From the NCBI RefSeq assembly GCF_900149695.1, contig NZ_LT703003.1, forward strand, positions 1,860,001 through 1,924,000: 64,000 nucleotides of DNA. Direction: 5' to 3'. The notes beneath the pieces are model-generated. The model had not been told where the DNA came from. It searched no databases and saw only the letters and a program-made list of their open reading frames with translations. Source of the DNA: Anderseniella sp. Alg231-50. Its GTDB lineage: Bacteria > Pseudomonadota > Alphaproteobacteria > Rhizobiales > Aestuariivirgaceae. Position numbers and translations under genes: made by a program. Each line of letters opens with the position of its first letter. Position 1 is the stretch's first letter. Below are positions 45,481 through 53,635 of this stretch, piece by piece.

Positions 45481-46821
45481 CTAGAAGAAGAACCATGTGG
45501 CGAAGGTGGCACGAACGCCGTCTTCGGCCTGGCCTTCTTCGAACTGTTTGCGGGCCCAGATAACTTCCCAGCCCATGCGCATCTGCTTGACAGGCCGCCA
45601 CATGACGTTGGCGTGTACCTTGTACACCTGTTCTTCCTCATTGCCGTCCTGCTCCGCTAGAGCTTCGACATAGGAGAACATGGTATTGAAGCTTGCAGTT
45701 TCACTGAGTTCGACTGACAGGCCGACAAGGAAGGCAAGTGCTTCCAGCGGATCACCGCCTGCCTCGACATTGTCGAAGCTTTCTTCAAACACGAATTTCT
45801 GGGTCAAAAGACCTTCACCATAGCCGAAGCCGGCGGTCAGGGTTGCGACATCGACCAGGTTGATGTTTGCGCCGGCCTGAACGGCCCAGCCAAGGTTGTC
45901 TTCGCCTTCAGGTTCCCAGTCCGCCACTTCACCGGTTACGATGAACCGGTGACCGCCACTGATGTCGTACTGCAGGTAACCTGCAATGTTCGGCATGTTG
46001 GTTTCTGACTCAAAACTCGGGTTTTCCATGGCAACTGCCCAGGATAAGGGGCCATCCGAATACGACAGGCGAACCTGCGGCCGGCGCGAGTGGGTCAGCA
46101 GCGCACCGGCGGAATCGACCGTGGAGACACCGATGGGCAACAGGGCTGCGGTGAACCACCATTGGCCCACGGACAGGGTCCAGTCCCTGGTCATGTCCCA
46201 GTGGCCGACAGCGTGGCGCGAACGGATGCGTGTGCTGCCCGCGCCTGCGGTGTCGGTTGCGTCGCTGTCGTCAATGTCAGTACCGAGGCTGGCGTCGAAT
46301 TCGAGCCGCGTGCGAATGCGGCCGATGCCGGTGTCAACTTTCGACTTGATGCCGAACCGTGACCGGCGGTGGCTCAGGGAGACATGGTCGCCGATATCGT
46401 CTGCGCCGTCAGCGGACAGGTTGCTGGCCTTGAACGAGCTGGCAGTGCCGAGGCTTTGATCGAAATCGTAAGCGACGTGACCTGCCGCATAACCATACAC
46501 AGTTACCTCAGCCACCGGCGCAGGAAGGTCCGCGGTTGGTGTTATTGCGATAGTGAAGCCACTGTTATCATTGATATTAACGCTGTCGCGAACAGCATCG
46601 AGCCCCCATGTGTTGCCACCGTGACCGCGTTCATAGCGCAGCAGTGAAGAGCCGGTCGGTGCCGGAACAGGCGCGGGCTGAATTGAGTCCACCTGGTTTT
46701 CAAGCGCGGCAAGCTGTGCCTTCAGGATGGCAAGTTCATCTGCAGCCGCACCGGTCGTGATCACGGTCAGGGCCACACCGCCGAGCAGTGCCATGCGCAG
46801 CATGTCGGACCTCACGGTCAT
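45481..46821 (-). CDS. Outer-membrane porin-like beta-barrel protein
   Basis: 446 residues from ATG 46821, which lies 9 bp from GGAGGG; an ATG at 46827 is closer but too near that site. A signal peptide (MTVRSDMLRMALLGGVALTV, cleavage AAA-DE) is followed by a short coiled-coil (LAILKAQLAALENQVDS) and then alternating beta-strand sequence ending in FATWFFF, the C-terminal aromatic of outer-membrane proteins. This layout fits DcaP-like porins. Substrate unknown. CtrA-like box at 46966 lies upstream. Confidence 0.85.
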   Translation of the reverse strand: MTVRSDMLRMALLGGVALTVITTGAAADELAILKAQLAALENQVDSIQPAPVPAPTGSSLLRYERGHGGNTWGLDAVRDSVNINDNSGFTIAITPTADLPAPVAEVTVYGYAAGHVAYDFDQSLGTASSFKASNLSADGADDIGDHVSLSHRRSRFGIKSKVDTGIGRIRTRLEFDASLGTDIDDSDATDTAGAGSTRIRSRHAVGHWDMTRDWTLSVGQWWFTAALLPIGVSTVDSAGALLTHSRRPQVRLSYSDGPLSWAVAMENPSFESETNMPNIAGYLQYDISGGHRFIVTGEVADWEPEGEDNLGWAVQAGANINLVDVATLTAGFGYGEGLLTQKFVFEESFDNVEAGGDPLEALAFLVGLSVELSETASFNTMFSYVEALAEQDGNEEEQVYKVHANVMWRPVKQMRMGWEVIWARKQFEEGQAEDGVRATFATWFFF

Positions 46822-46965
46822 TCGCATGAACCCTCCAGAGTTGATTGGCCCCGGAGTGCCTGTTCCTGAAACCGGCACCGCGGAAGATGATGCAAGATGC
46901 CAATTCGCACATAAATGCATTCGCATTCTCGAAACAGATAAACCGACCAGCGCCTGGAACGCACG

Positions 46966-46981
46966 TTAACATTTCTTTAAC
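46966..46981. promoter_or_regulatory. CtrA box upstream of the porin gene
   Basis: TTAACATTTCTTTAAC is a near-perfect CtrA site (TTAA-N7-TTAAC) readable in both directions (GTTAAAGAAATGTTAA on the minus strand). It sits about 145 bp upstream of the porin start and 50 bp before the rpsU terminator. Confidence 0.55.
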
Positions 46982-47030
46982 GTCTGCGAGCTTGCCGCGT
47001 GACCTCATGGGGCGGCCGAACAACAGACAC

Positions 47031-47066
47031 GAAAAAGCCTGCACCGACTGAAATCGTGCAGGCTAA
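47031..47066 (-). terminator. Terminator of rpsU
   Basis: A 9-bp stem (AGCCTGCAC / GTGCAGGCT) with an 11-base loop is followed on the minus strand by TTTTTCG, 30 bp beyond the rpsU stop. Confidence 0.85.
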
Positions 47067-47094
47067 ATTCAAATACTCGAAGTCGGGCTTCGGC

Positions 47095-47322
47095 TTACTT
47101 GCCGCGCCGTCCGGCGACAACGCCACCTTCGCGCAGGGCACGCTTGCGGGCCAGCTTGCGGGAGCGGCGAATGGCTTCTGCCTTTTCGCGTGCCTTCTTT
47201 TCAGACGGTTTTTCGAAGTGACCACGCAGCTTCATTTCACGGAAGATACCTTCGCGCTGCATCTTCTTTTTGAGCGCTTTCAGCGCCTGGTCTACATTGT
47301 TGTCGCGTACAATTACATGCAC
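47095..47322 (-). CDS. rpsU: 30S ribosomal protein S21
   Basis: 75 residues from GTG 47322 ([20 protein letters not shown]), which aligns with the normal S21 start; a TTG at 47328 would add two residues. No ATG can start this gene. The Arg/Lys-rich end ([20 protein letters not shown]) is typical. Followed by a strong terminator. Confidence 0.96.
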   Translation of the reverse strand: MHVIVRDNNVDQALKALKKKMQREGIFREMKLRGHFEKPSEKKAREKAEAIRRSRKLARKRALREGGVVAGRRGK

Positions 47323-47395
47323 AGGCAATTACCCCGTGTTGGCGTTAAAACTTTTCAGATCAGATGCTGTCTGACACGAAACCTGGCTTCAAACA

Positions 47396-47492
47396 TTAAA
47401 AATGACCAAGGCTGGCAACAAATGACGACAGCAGGACAAGCGAAAGCCTGTCCCGATTGAGGGTGTGAGTATCAGAACCAGCGGCTTCTGTC
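47396..47492 (-). ncRNA. Candidate structured RNA between purK and rpsU
   Basis: On the minus strand a closing stem (GAC/AAG/GCTGG at 47478-47492 paired with CCAGC/CTT/GTC at 47404-47415) encloses a large bubble and an apical hairpin GGACAGGC-TTTC-GCTTGTCC (47434-47453). ATTTTT follows the closing stem, as in a terminator. The rod with a central bubble recalls 6S-like RNA, but it is short (~97 nt) and no consensus could be tested. It could be the purK 3' UTR. Confidence 0.3.
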
Positions 47493-47528
47493 GAGTGCAA
47501 AACACACGCATCGATCCGCAAAATGGTG

Positions 47529-48629
47529 CTATTTTTTCAGAACCAGGCGCGTAACATGGCCCATTTTGCGCCCGTCACGGCTTGTTGCCTTGCCATAGTC
47601 ATGGACCACCGCGCCGGGCAGGGCGGCCAGTTCCGGGCAGGCGAAAATTTCATCGCCAAGCAGGTTTTCCATGACGCAGTCTGAATTTCGCGTGGTGTCC
47701 CCAAGTGGCCAACCGGCAACAGCGCGAATATGCTGCTCGAACTGGGAGACATGGCAGGCGGCTTCCGTCCAGTGGCCGGAATTGTGAACCCGCGGCGCAA
47801 TCTCGTTTACCATCAGGCTCTCTGTACCGCCTTTGGAGGACACAAACAGTTCAACCGCCATCACTCCAATATAATTTAATGATTCCAACAAGGTAGAGGT
47901 GATTTCACGGGCCTGGCCGGCAGTGCGGGATTTGAGCTGCGCCGGTACTGTTGACGAGCGCAGAATACCGTTTTCATGCCGGTTCTGCGGAATATCGAAC
48001 GCTGCAAAAGCGCCATCCACGCCGCGCGCCGCGATGACCGATATTTCCCTGTCGAAAGGTACAAAGGCTTCCAGAATCGCCGGTTGTCCGCCAATTGCCG
48101 CCCAGGCGTCCGCCAGCGAGGTGTCTTCCTTGATGCGGGCCTGTCCCTTGCCGTCATAGCCGAGGCGCCGGGTTTTCAGCACGCAAGGACGTCCGATCGC
48201 GCTTACGGCTTCCTCGAGCTCCGCCAGCGAGCCGACCGGGTGGAAGTCCGGTACCGGGATACCAAGGCCCGAGATGAATGTCTTTTCCGCGATCCGGTCC
48301 TGGGAAATGCGCAACACCTCCGCACCCGGGCGAACCGGACAGATAGTGTCAATCAGATCGCAGGTGTCGACAGGCACGTTCTCCCATTCATAGGTGATGG
48401 CGTCACAGGCGCCTGAAAATGCTTTCAGAGCGCTCTCGTCGTCGAATTCCGCCTGTGTAGTCTGGTGGGCGACAGCGAAGGCGGGATTGTCTCCGGCGGG
48501 TGAGTAAACATGGGCTTTGAAGCCGAGACGAGCTGATGCCATGGCCAGCATCCGGCCAAGCTGACCGCCGCCCAGTATGCCGATAGTACTGCTGCGTGGA
48601 AGCGGGGCGACACTCACGGGCGCGCTCAA
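47529..48629 (-). CDS. purK: 5-(carboxyamino)imidazole ribonucleotide synthase
   Basis: 366 residues of the ATP-grasp family, which carboxylates AIR to N5-CAIR in purine synthesis. [20 protein letters not shown] starts the fold; [25 protein letters not shown] and [18 protein letters not shown] are diagnostic. The TTG start at 48629 overlaps the purE stop (TTGA); GTG 48617 is an alternative start. Same operon as purE. Confidence 0.95.
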   Translation of the reverse strand: MSAPVSVAPLPRSSTIGILGGGQLGRMLAMASARLGFKAHVYSPAGDNPAFAVAHQTTQAEFDDESALKAFSGACDAITYEWENVPVDTCDLIDTICPVRPGAEVLRISQDRIAEKTFISGLGIPVPDFHPVGSLAELEEAVSAIGRPCVLKTRRLGYDGKGQARIKEDTSLADAWAAIGGQPAILEAFVPFDREISVIAARGVDGAFAAFDIPQNRHENGILRSSTVPAQLKSRTAGQAREITSTLLESLNYIGVMAVELFVSSKGGTESLMVNEIAPRVHNSGHWTEAACHVSQFEQHIRAVAGWPLGDTTRNSDCVMENLLGDEIFACPELAALPGAVVHDYGKATSRDGRKMGHVTRLVLKK

Positions 48630-49123
48630 CCCGAACCTGGGACAGGAGCAACCGCTTCTGTTTGCGCAGCGCGCCAGGAATCCAGCTTTTCTGCGAGTTC
48701 CCGGTCGCTAAGAGCCAGTACCGCAGCTGCCAGCAGCGCAGCATTCACCGCACCCGGCTTACCAATCGCCAGGGTCCCAACGGGTATGCCGGCCGGCATC
48801 TGAACAATAGAGTGTAGCGAATCGACACCATGAAGCGCCTTGCTCTCTATCGGTACCCCGAAAACCGGCAGTGGCGTGAGACTGGCTGTCATGCCGGGCA
48901 GGTGAGCAGCACCTCCGGCACCGGCGATAATGACCCTGAAGCCTTCGTCGCGGGCGCCTCTGGCAAATTCGTAGAGGCGATCAGGCGTGCGATGAGCCGA
49001 TACAATGCGGGCTTCATGGGAAATGCCGAGCGCTGCGAGCGTATCGGCTGCATTGGTCATTATGGGCCAGTCGGACTGACTTCCCATGATGATGGCAACG
49101 TCGCTTTTGCCGGAACTGGCCAT
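48626..49123 (-). CDS. purE: N5-carboxyaminoimidazole ribonucleotide mutase
   Basis: 165 residues. [20 protein letters not shown] (phosphate-binding SDWP), VSAHRTPDR and [14 protein letters not shown] are the catalytic signatures of class I PurE, which moves the carboxylate of N5-CAIR to CAIR. First gene of purEK. With the catabolic purine genes at 1-20 kb it shows both purine synthesis and degradation in one window. Confidence 0.96.
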   Translation of the reverse strand: MASSGKSDVAIIMGSQSDWPIMTNAADTLAALGISHEARIVSAHRTPDRLYEFARGARDEGFRVIIAGAGGAAHLPGMTASLTPLPVFGVPIESKALHGVDSLHSIVQMPAGIPVGTLAIGKPGAVNAALLAAAVLALSDRELAEKLDSWRAAQTEAVAPVPGSG

Positions 49124-49292
49124 GTCTTACTGCCTTCGCGTTGTCCCCATACCTGACTGGCGGCGCCTGCCGGGGTCCTGAGAAAGCGCGCGATTATATG
49201 AATAACGCTTATCAGCGCAACGCTGATTCTGTGAACTTCAATGTATTTTACCAACAGGACCCGGCATCAGGGCGACCTTGAACCTGCCCATG

Positions 49293-49472
49293 TCATGCGA
49301 TGATATCCGGCAGGGAGTCATCCTCAATCTTGGCAATGCGGTCTTTCAGGGCCAGTTTTTCCTTTTTCAGCCTGCGCAACTGCAACTGATCGGCGCTGCC
49401 GGTGGACACCAGCGAATCAATAGCAACATCCAGGTCCCGATGGCGCTGCTTCAATGTGTTCAGCAAGGCCAT
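49293..49472 (-). CDS. DUF465/YdcH-family small protein
   Basis: 59 residues from ATG 49472, preceded by AAAGGA at 9 bp. Single helical-hairpin protein with MALLNTLKQRHRDLDVAIDS and LRRLKKEKLALKDRIAKIED. The related gene at 49686 has the same length and divergent orientation, suggesting ancient duplication. Family function unknown. Confidence 0.85.
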   Translation of the reverse strand: MALLNTLKQRHRDLDVAIDSLVSTGSADQLQLRRLKKEKLALKDRIAKIEDDSLPDIIA

Positions 49473-49685
49473 CAAATTGTCCTTTCCCGGCCCATTAGTC
49501 ATGTAAAGCTGCATCCTCTTGTGTGCATGGCTGATAGTATTTTTCCGGGTATTGGGCGGATTTTGCAAGGTTTCATTGTGTAACTTACGAACAATTCACT
49601 CCAAATGGGCACAAATCGCATCGACTTGGGGCTTGTTGCATGCCACACTTTCGTCATCCGTATCACAACATGCAGGAGGTTTAAT

Positions 49686-49865
49686 ATGTCTCTTCAGTCA
49701 CATTTGTCGGAGTTGAGCGCAAAACACCAGGCGTTGGAAAATCAGCTGGACAGCGCCCTGCAGCATCCTTCGATAGACAGTGTGGAGATAGCGCGGATAA
49801 AGCGCCGAAAGCTACAACTAAAAGACGAGATGCAACGTATCGAAGGCGAGATCGGCGAGAATTAG
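49686..49865 (+). CDS. DUF465/YdcH-family small protein (second copy)
   Basis: 59 residues from ATG 49686 with a GCAGGAGG site. MSLQSHLSELSAKHQALENQ and IARIKRRKLQLKDEMQRIEG form the typical helical hairpin. The protein is recognisably similar to the divergent one at 49293. A terminator follows at 49918. Confidence 0.87.
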   Translation: MSLQSHLSELSAKHQALENQLDSALQHPSIDSVEIARIKRRKLQLKDEMQRIEGEIGEN

Positions 49866-49917
49866 ACAGTCATTCCGTTGGTTCGATCTGCCGCTCCGGG
49901 CAGAAATGAGTTACAGA

Positions 49918-49951
49918 AGGTCGCTCGACATAGAGGTTGAGCGGCCTTTTT
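49918..49951 (+). terminator. Terminator after the second DUF465 gene
   Basis: A 9-bp stem (AGGTCGCTC / GAGCGGCCT, one G-T pair) with a 12-base loop is followed by TTTTT. It ends 24 bp before the next gene. Confidence 0.8.
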
Positions 49952-49974
49952 AATGGCCTGACGGAGGATCCACG

Positions 49975-51045
49975 TTGAAACATGTCGGTATCATTGGAGC
50001 AGGCATTATCGGTGCCTGTATTGCGCGTGAACTGGCGCTGGCCGGGTGCCGGGTTTCCGTGTTTGAAGCCCATGAGCCCGCCTCCGGGGCATCGTCGCGA
50101 TCAATGGGCTGGATAAACGCCAGTTTTGTCACCCGGATCGACTATTACGAGATGCGGATTGCAGCCATTCAGGCGCACCGCAAGCTGGACGAGGAATTCA
50201 ACGGGGCGCTGCAGACCCAGTGGACCGGGTCCTTGAACTGGGAAGCACGCGAAAACAAGCTGGATGAGCTCGTTGAGGAGCTTGGCCGCTTTGGTCATCC
50301 GGTGAAGCTGGTCACTCGTGACGATCTGCGGGTGCTGGAACCGGAACTGGCGGATTTGCCGGTAAAAGCGCTGTTGATGGAGAACGAAGGTGCCGTCGAG
50401 GCAAGCCATGTCACCCGGATGATGCTGCGTGCTGCCCAGGACGCCGGCGCTGTCGTTCTTGCAGGTGTTCCGGTGTCTGCTATCGAGCAAGACGCGAACG
50501 CCGGTCATGTGATCGTCAGCCCTGCGGGACGTATCCAGGTGGATGACGTTGTCATCGCAGCCGGGATCATGACCGGTGACCTGGCTGAAAAATGCGGCCA
50601 GAAGCTGCCAATGAAAAATGAACCCGGAGTATTGATCGAAACCAATGAGCTGCCATTCCGGCTGCAGCATACGATCTGGTCACCGGATGTGCATTTCAAG
50701 CAACTGCCGGACGGCCGGGCGATCTGCGGCAACCTGTTTTCGGGGGCGCTGGGAGATGATGCGGTGGAAGATGTGGCGGACCGCATGCTTGAGCGGCTGA
50801 AGCAGCGCCTGCCAAATGCTGCTGCAGGCCTGAAGATGGAGAAAGTCCGCCACGGTGTGCGGCCAATGCCCGTAGACAGCTACCCGGCGATCGGCAGGCT
50901 GAACAACGACGTCTATGTTGCCGTCATGCACTCAGGCGTTACGCTGGGCCCGCTGGTGGGGGAACTCGTGGCCCGCGAGATCGCAACAGGCGCGGACGTT
51001 GCCATGCTGACGCCTTTCCGGCCCGGCCGGTTTAATGATGCGTGA
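49975..51045 (+). CDS. FAD-dependent amine/glycine oxidase-like oxidoreductase (DadA-like)
   Basis: 356 residues from TTG 49975 (GGAGG site 8 bp upstream; no ATG near). Starts with the FAD motif VGIIGAGIIGACIARELALA, then SGASSRSMGWINASF, typical of the DadA/DAO family. C-terminal GVRPMPVDSYPAIGRL and HSGVTLGPLVGEL match these D-amino-acid dehydrogenases or sarcosine oxidases. The substrate is unknown; no adjacent redox partner. Confidence 0.83.
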   Translation: MKHVGIIGAGIIGACIARELALAGCRVSVFEAHEPASGASSRSMGWINASFVTRIDYYEMRIAAIQAHRKLDEEFNGALQTQWTGSLNWEARENKLDELVEELGRFGHPVKLVTRDDLRVLEPELADLPVKALLMENEGAVEASHVTRMMLRAAQDAGAVVLAGVPVSAIEQDANAGHVIVSPAGRIQVDDVVIAAGIMTGDLAEKCGQKLPMKNEPGVLIETNELPFRLQHTIWSPDVHFKQLPDGRAICGNLFSGALGDDAVEDVADRMLERLKQRLPNAAAGLKMEKVRHGVRPMPVDSYPAIGRLNNDVYVAVMHSGVTLGPLVGELVAREIATGADVAMLTPFRPGRFNDA

Positions 51046-51062
51046 AACCGGCGATTTGGCGA

Positions 51063-51090
51063 TTGACGGCCTGCGAACAGCTGATAGGCT
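51063..51090 (+). promoter_or_regulatory. Candidate sigma-70 promoter of the tiny gene
   Basis: TTGACG at 51063 and TAGGCT at 51085 are separated by 16 bp, placing a start ~51097 and a ~30-base leader before the ATG at 51127. Confidence 0.35.
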
Positions 51091-51126
51091 CAGCCCTGTC
51101 ATTAACAATTGAAAGGAGGTGGTCCT

Positions 51127-51204
51127 ATGTCGAGTGAGATCAGAACTGTTGTTGGGGTAATCTGGACACAGGCATCTCGCATTGGAGCAGCCTCCAAGGT
51201 CTGA
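51127..51204 (+). CDS. Tiny 25-residue peptide gene with very strong ribosome site
   Basis: ATG 51127 encodes MSSEIRTVVGVIWTQASRIG plus AASKV, 25 residues. AAAGGAGGTGGTCC immediately precedes it, the strongest Shine-Dalgarno in the window. A candidate promoter (51063) and a hairpin terminator (51221, starting 17 bp after the stop) bracket it as a complete small transcription unit. No family, signal sequence or regulatory codons recognised; the peptide is mildly amphipathic. It could be a leader peptide, an sRNA with an ORF, or a real small protein. Confidence 0.45.
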   Translation: MSSEIRTVVGVIWTQASRIGAASKV

Positions 51205-51220
51205 TGATTTGTGTCAGGAG

Positions 51221-51240
51221 CCGGCACATTGCCGGTTTTC
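51221..51240 (+). terminator. Terminator of the tiny gene
   Basis: CCGGC-ACATT-GCCGG followed by TTTTC, 17 bp after the stop at 51204. A second imperfect hairpin ending in CCCTTTTTG lies at about 51270-51304. Confidence 0.6.
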
Positions 51241-51340
51241 CCGGATTTGCCCTCACGGCATGTCTCACGAAGGGTTCGCGCGAGTATTCGCTGCGGACCC
51301 TTTTTGTGTGTGGTGGCGGGAAACTGGCCGCCTCACGAAA

Positions 51341-51374
51341 AACGGCTCCGGAAGGGGAATCCGGAGCCGTCTGT
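51341..51374 (-). terminator. Terminator of the small exported protein gene
   Basis: A 10-bp stem (ACGGCTCCGG / CCGGAGCCGT) followed on the minus strand by TTTTTCG; it lies ~70 bp beyond the stop at 51445. Confidence 0.85.
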
Positions 51375-51444
51375 TTAGCCATGGTCACTCGGGCGTAGAG
51401 GGGGGACGTTTGGAGTGACCGGGCGATAAAAGGTTTGCCGTCTA

Positions 51445-51681
51445 TCAGCGACCACCGCGAAAATCGTGCGGCTGGAATACGTGGCCACTGCCGAAGTTGG
51501 TCTTCTTGGTGGTGTTGCTGCGGACAGGCGTGATGGTTGCGCCGAAATCCTGCTTTGCATCCACATTGGCCACAACGGTGGCGGACTTGGATTTGGTCGG
51601 CCCGTCGGTGTGAATGGTGTCTGCCAGAGCCGGAGCGGCATAGATGGTCAGGGCGGCGAGTGCGACAGCTATATTCTTCAT
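51445..51681 (-). CDS. Small exported protein, 78 residues
   Basis: A signal peptide (MKNIAVALAALTIYAAPALA, cleavage ALA-D) leads to a 57-residue mature chain rich in Thr, Lys and Gly (DTIHTDGPTKSKSATVVANV..., ending FRGGR), with no cysteine. AAGGA site upstream and a terminator downstream show it is a separate gene. No family recognised. Confidence 0.72.
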   Translation of the reverse strand: MKNIAVALAALTIYAAPALADTIHTDGPTKSKSATVVANVDAKQDFGATITPVRSNTTKKTNFGSGHVFQPHDFRGGR

Positions 51682-52203
51682 TGTTCTTGTCCTTGTTATT
51701 ATGTGGAAGCCAATTTCCGTGTGGCTCCGTTTCGTTGATTAGAAGATGGCGCTGTTTGGGATCTAAATCCAATCAAGTCGCTACACGGCTCAGTCAACAA
51801 AATTACCCACTAATGAAAGCCACTTACCTGCCTGCATGTGAGAAAATGCACGTGGCTGATCACGCGTGATGTGAACGCGCGTCACGGCGGCGTTACCCTT
51901 GGTGGGCAATGGCAGCACGATTGATCCCGGATGAGGTGCCGGACAGGCGGGATGGGCCAGGCCGGCTGTGGCTCAAGAGTGCGCCTTGCGGGCTGTGGTG
52001 CCCGCCGGTATCATGTTGATGGTTTTTCCTGCTGCGCCCGCTGTCCTTCCTGGCAGTGCCTTTTGCAGCCTGTGTGTCGGCCTGAACCTTTTGGAAACCA
52101 ATCAGGCGGACAATGTGAGCGGACGGTAATCGGACTGACATCACTGCTCGATGCAAAGGTCATGCGTTAGGGCGAAGGCCGTGATGTCGCTCAACCACCG
52201 ACA
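51682..52203. other. 522-bp region without a recognised gene, left of the integrase
   Basis: No convincing coding frame or tRNA was found; short frames here have poor codon character. It holds a perfect 12-bp palindrome ATCACGCGTGAT at 51859-51870 and the upstream region of the integrase. An attachment site could be here but no repeat pair was seen. Confidence 0.5.
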
Positions 52204-53505
52204 GTGAGTTTTTCGAGTTTGTGTTTCTGGTGCGCTGTTGTTCCGGCGCGCCACGACTCGCTGCAACGCATCTATAATGAGCCGCGCGGGTGGGCGTTCG
52301 AACAGTCAGTCAGGTGTGAGCAGTTGCCAGTCATAAAGATTACGGAAGCAGGAGTTGCGAGGATCGAACCTCCGAAGAAAGATCGCGTTGATTACTGGGA
52401 CAAGGCCCAGCCCGGCTTCGGCTTGCGGGTGACCAGCACCGGCCACCGGAGCTGGCAGATCATGTATCGCACCGGTGGCAAGCGGAAGCGGCTGTCGCTC
52501 GGCGACTGGCCGGCGCTGCCTTTGAAGCTGGCGCGCGAGGCAGCCGCGCAAGCCCTCAAGCAAGTCGGCGATGGCCACGACCCGTCACGCCAGCGCACGG
52601 CGGTCACCGGCGGCGCGGTGACGGTCGACCACCTGGCCAGGAGTTATCTCGAACGCCATGCACGACGGAACAAGAAAAGCTGGCAGGCCGACGAAGGCAT
52701 GATCCGGCGCGAGATCATTCCGGCGTGGGGCCGGCGGGGGGCCGCCGGTATCGCGCGCCGTGACGTTATCGAGATTGTGGAGAGCGTGGCGGCACGCGGT
52801 CACCCCTATGCGGCCAACCGGCTGCTGGCCCTGATCCGGAAAATGTTTGCCTGGGGTTGCGAGGTCGACCTGGTCGAAAGCAACCCTGGAAGGGGCGTGT
52901 CCGCGCCGCATCGCGAAGTCGCCCGCGAGCGATTTCTGAACGATAACGAGATCGCGGAATTGTGGTCGGCCTGGACACAACAGGGCTGGCCGTTCGGGGC
53001 CTTGTTCAAGCTGCTTCTGCTTACCGGGCAGAGCCGCAACGACATCTCGTCGATGCGCCTTGAAGACATTCAGTTTCAGTCGAGAGTGTGGACGCCGCCC
53101 GGCGCGCGCAGTCACGGCGGACACACGCATGAGTTGCCACTGTCCGACTTTGCACTGGAGTTGCTGGCGGCACTGCCGCGCTCGAAGAGCGGCCTGGTGT
53201 TTCCGGCGGGGCCGCGCGCAACGACACCGGTCACCGGTTATTCAAATGCCGTTGCCAAGTCGCGCAAGCTGTCCGGGGTGGAGGGCTGGCAACTTCGCGA
53301 CCTGCGCCGGACCGCGGCTGTGGGCATGGTGCGGTTAGGGGCGGCGCCGGAACTGCTGGACCGGGTGCTGAATGTGCGCTCGGGCACGGCCGGCGGCGTG
53401 CGGGGCATCTACCAGCTGGCCGCGGAGATGGATGAAAAGCGCCGCTTGCTGAATGGCTGGGCGGAGCAGGTGAGACAGATGACTGGTACCCAATCGGGCC
53501 TCTGA
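52204..53505 (+). CDS. Tyrosine recombinase (phage-type integrase) with degenerate catalytic site
   Basis: 433 residues from GTG 52204; the integrase arm-binding domain begins only at about 42 (VIKITEAGVARIEPP), so a TTG at 52324 (393 residues) is a plausible true start. An integrase N-terminal DUF4102 domain, SAM-like core and C-terminal catalytic domain are recognised. Of the Arg-His-Arg-His-Tyr set, the first Arg is Ser277 (LTGQSRN), the first His is Arg365 (QLRDLRRT), the second His is Val391 (VLNVRSG); Arg368 and Tyr403 remain. It is therefore probably inactive or specialised. No phage genes flank it. Confidence 0.85.
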   Translation: MSFSSLCFWCAVVPARHDSLQRIYNEPRGWAFEQSVRCEQLPVIKITEAGVARIEPPKKDRVDYWDKAQPGFGLRVTSTGHRSWQIMYRTGGKRKRLSLGDWPALPLKLAREAAAQALKQVGDGHDPSRQRTAVTGGAVTVDHLARSYLERHARRNKKSWQADEGMIRREIIPAWGRRGAAGIARRDVIEIVESVAARGHPYAANRLLALIRKMFAWGCEVDLVESNPGRGVSAPHREVARERFLNDNEIAELWSAWTQQGWPFGALFKLLLLTGQSRNDISSMRLEDIQFQSRVWTPPGARSHGGHTHELPLSDFALELLAALPRSKSGLVFPAGPRATTPVTGYSNAVAKSRKLSGVEGWQLRDLRRTAAVGMVRLGAAPELLDRVLNVRSGTAGGVRGIYQLAAEMDEKRRLLNGWAEQVRQMTGTQSGL

Positions 53506-53635
53506 AAGAGTGGAACCCGAGTTGGAACCCATAACGTTGATCGACTCGAATAAACACCAGAAAAAAGCTAATTACAGAGTATACGGCAGATGAATTATAA
53601 TCACATGCCGCATCTCGAAATCAATGGCCGCCACA

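Noticed and set aside
51893-52156. 87-codon minus-strand frame left of the integrase
   Set aside because: No ribosome site, unusual composition rich in His, Ser and Arg, no family; treated as non-coding.
52280-52310. GTTCGAAC near the integrase as a tRNA attachment remnant
   Set aside because: No matching direct repeat or tRNA end was found and the segment lies in the integrase frame.
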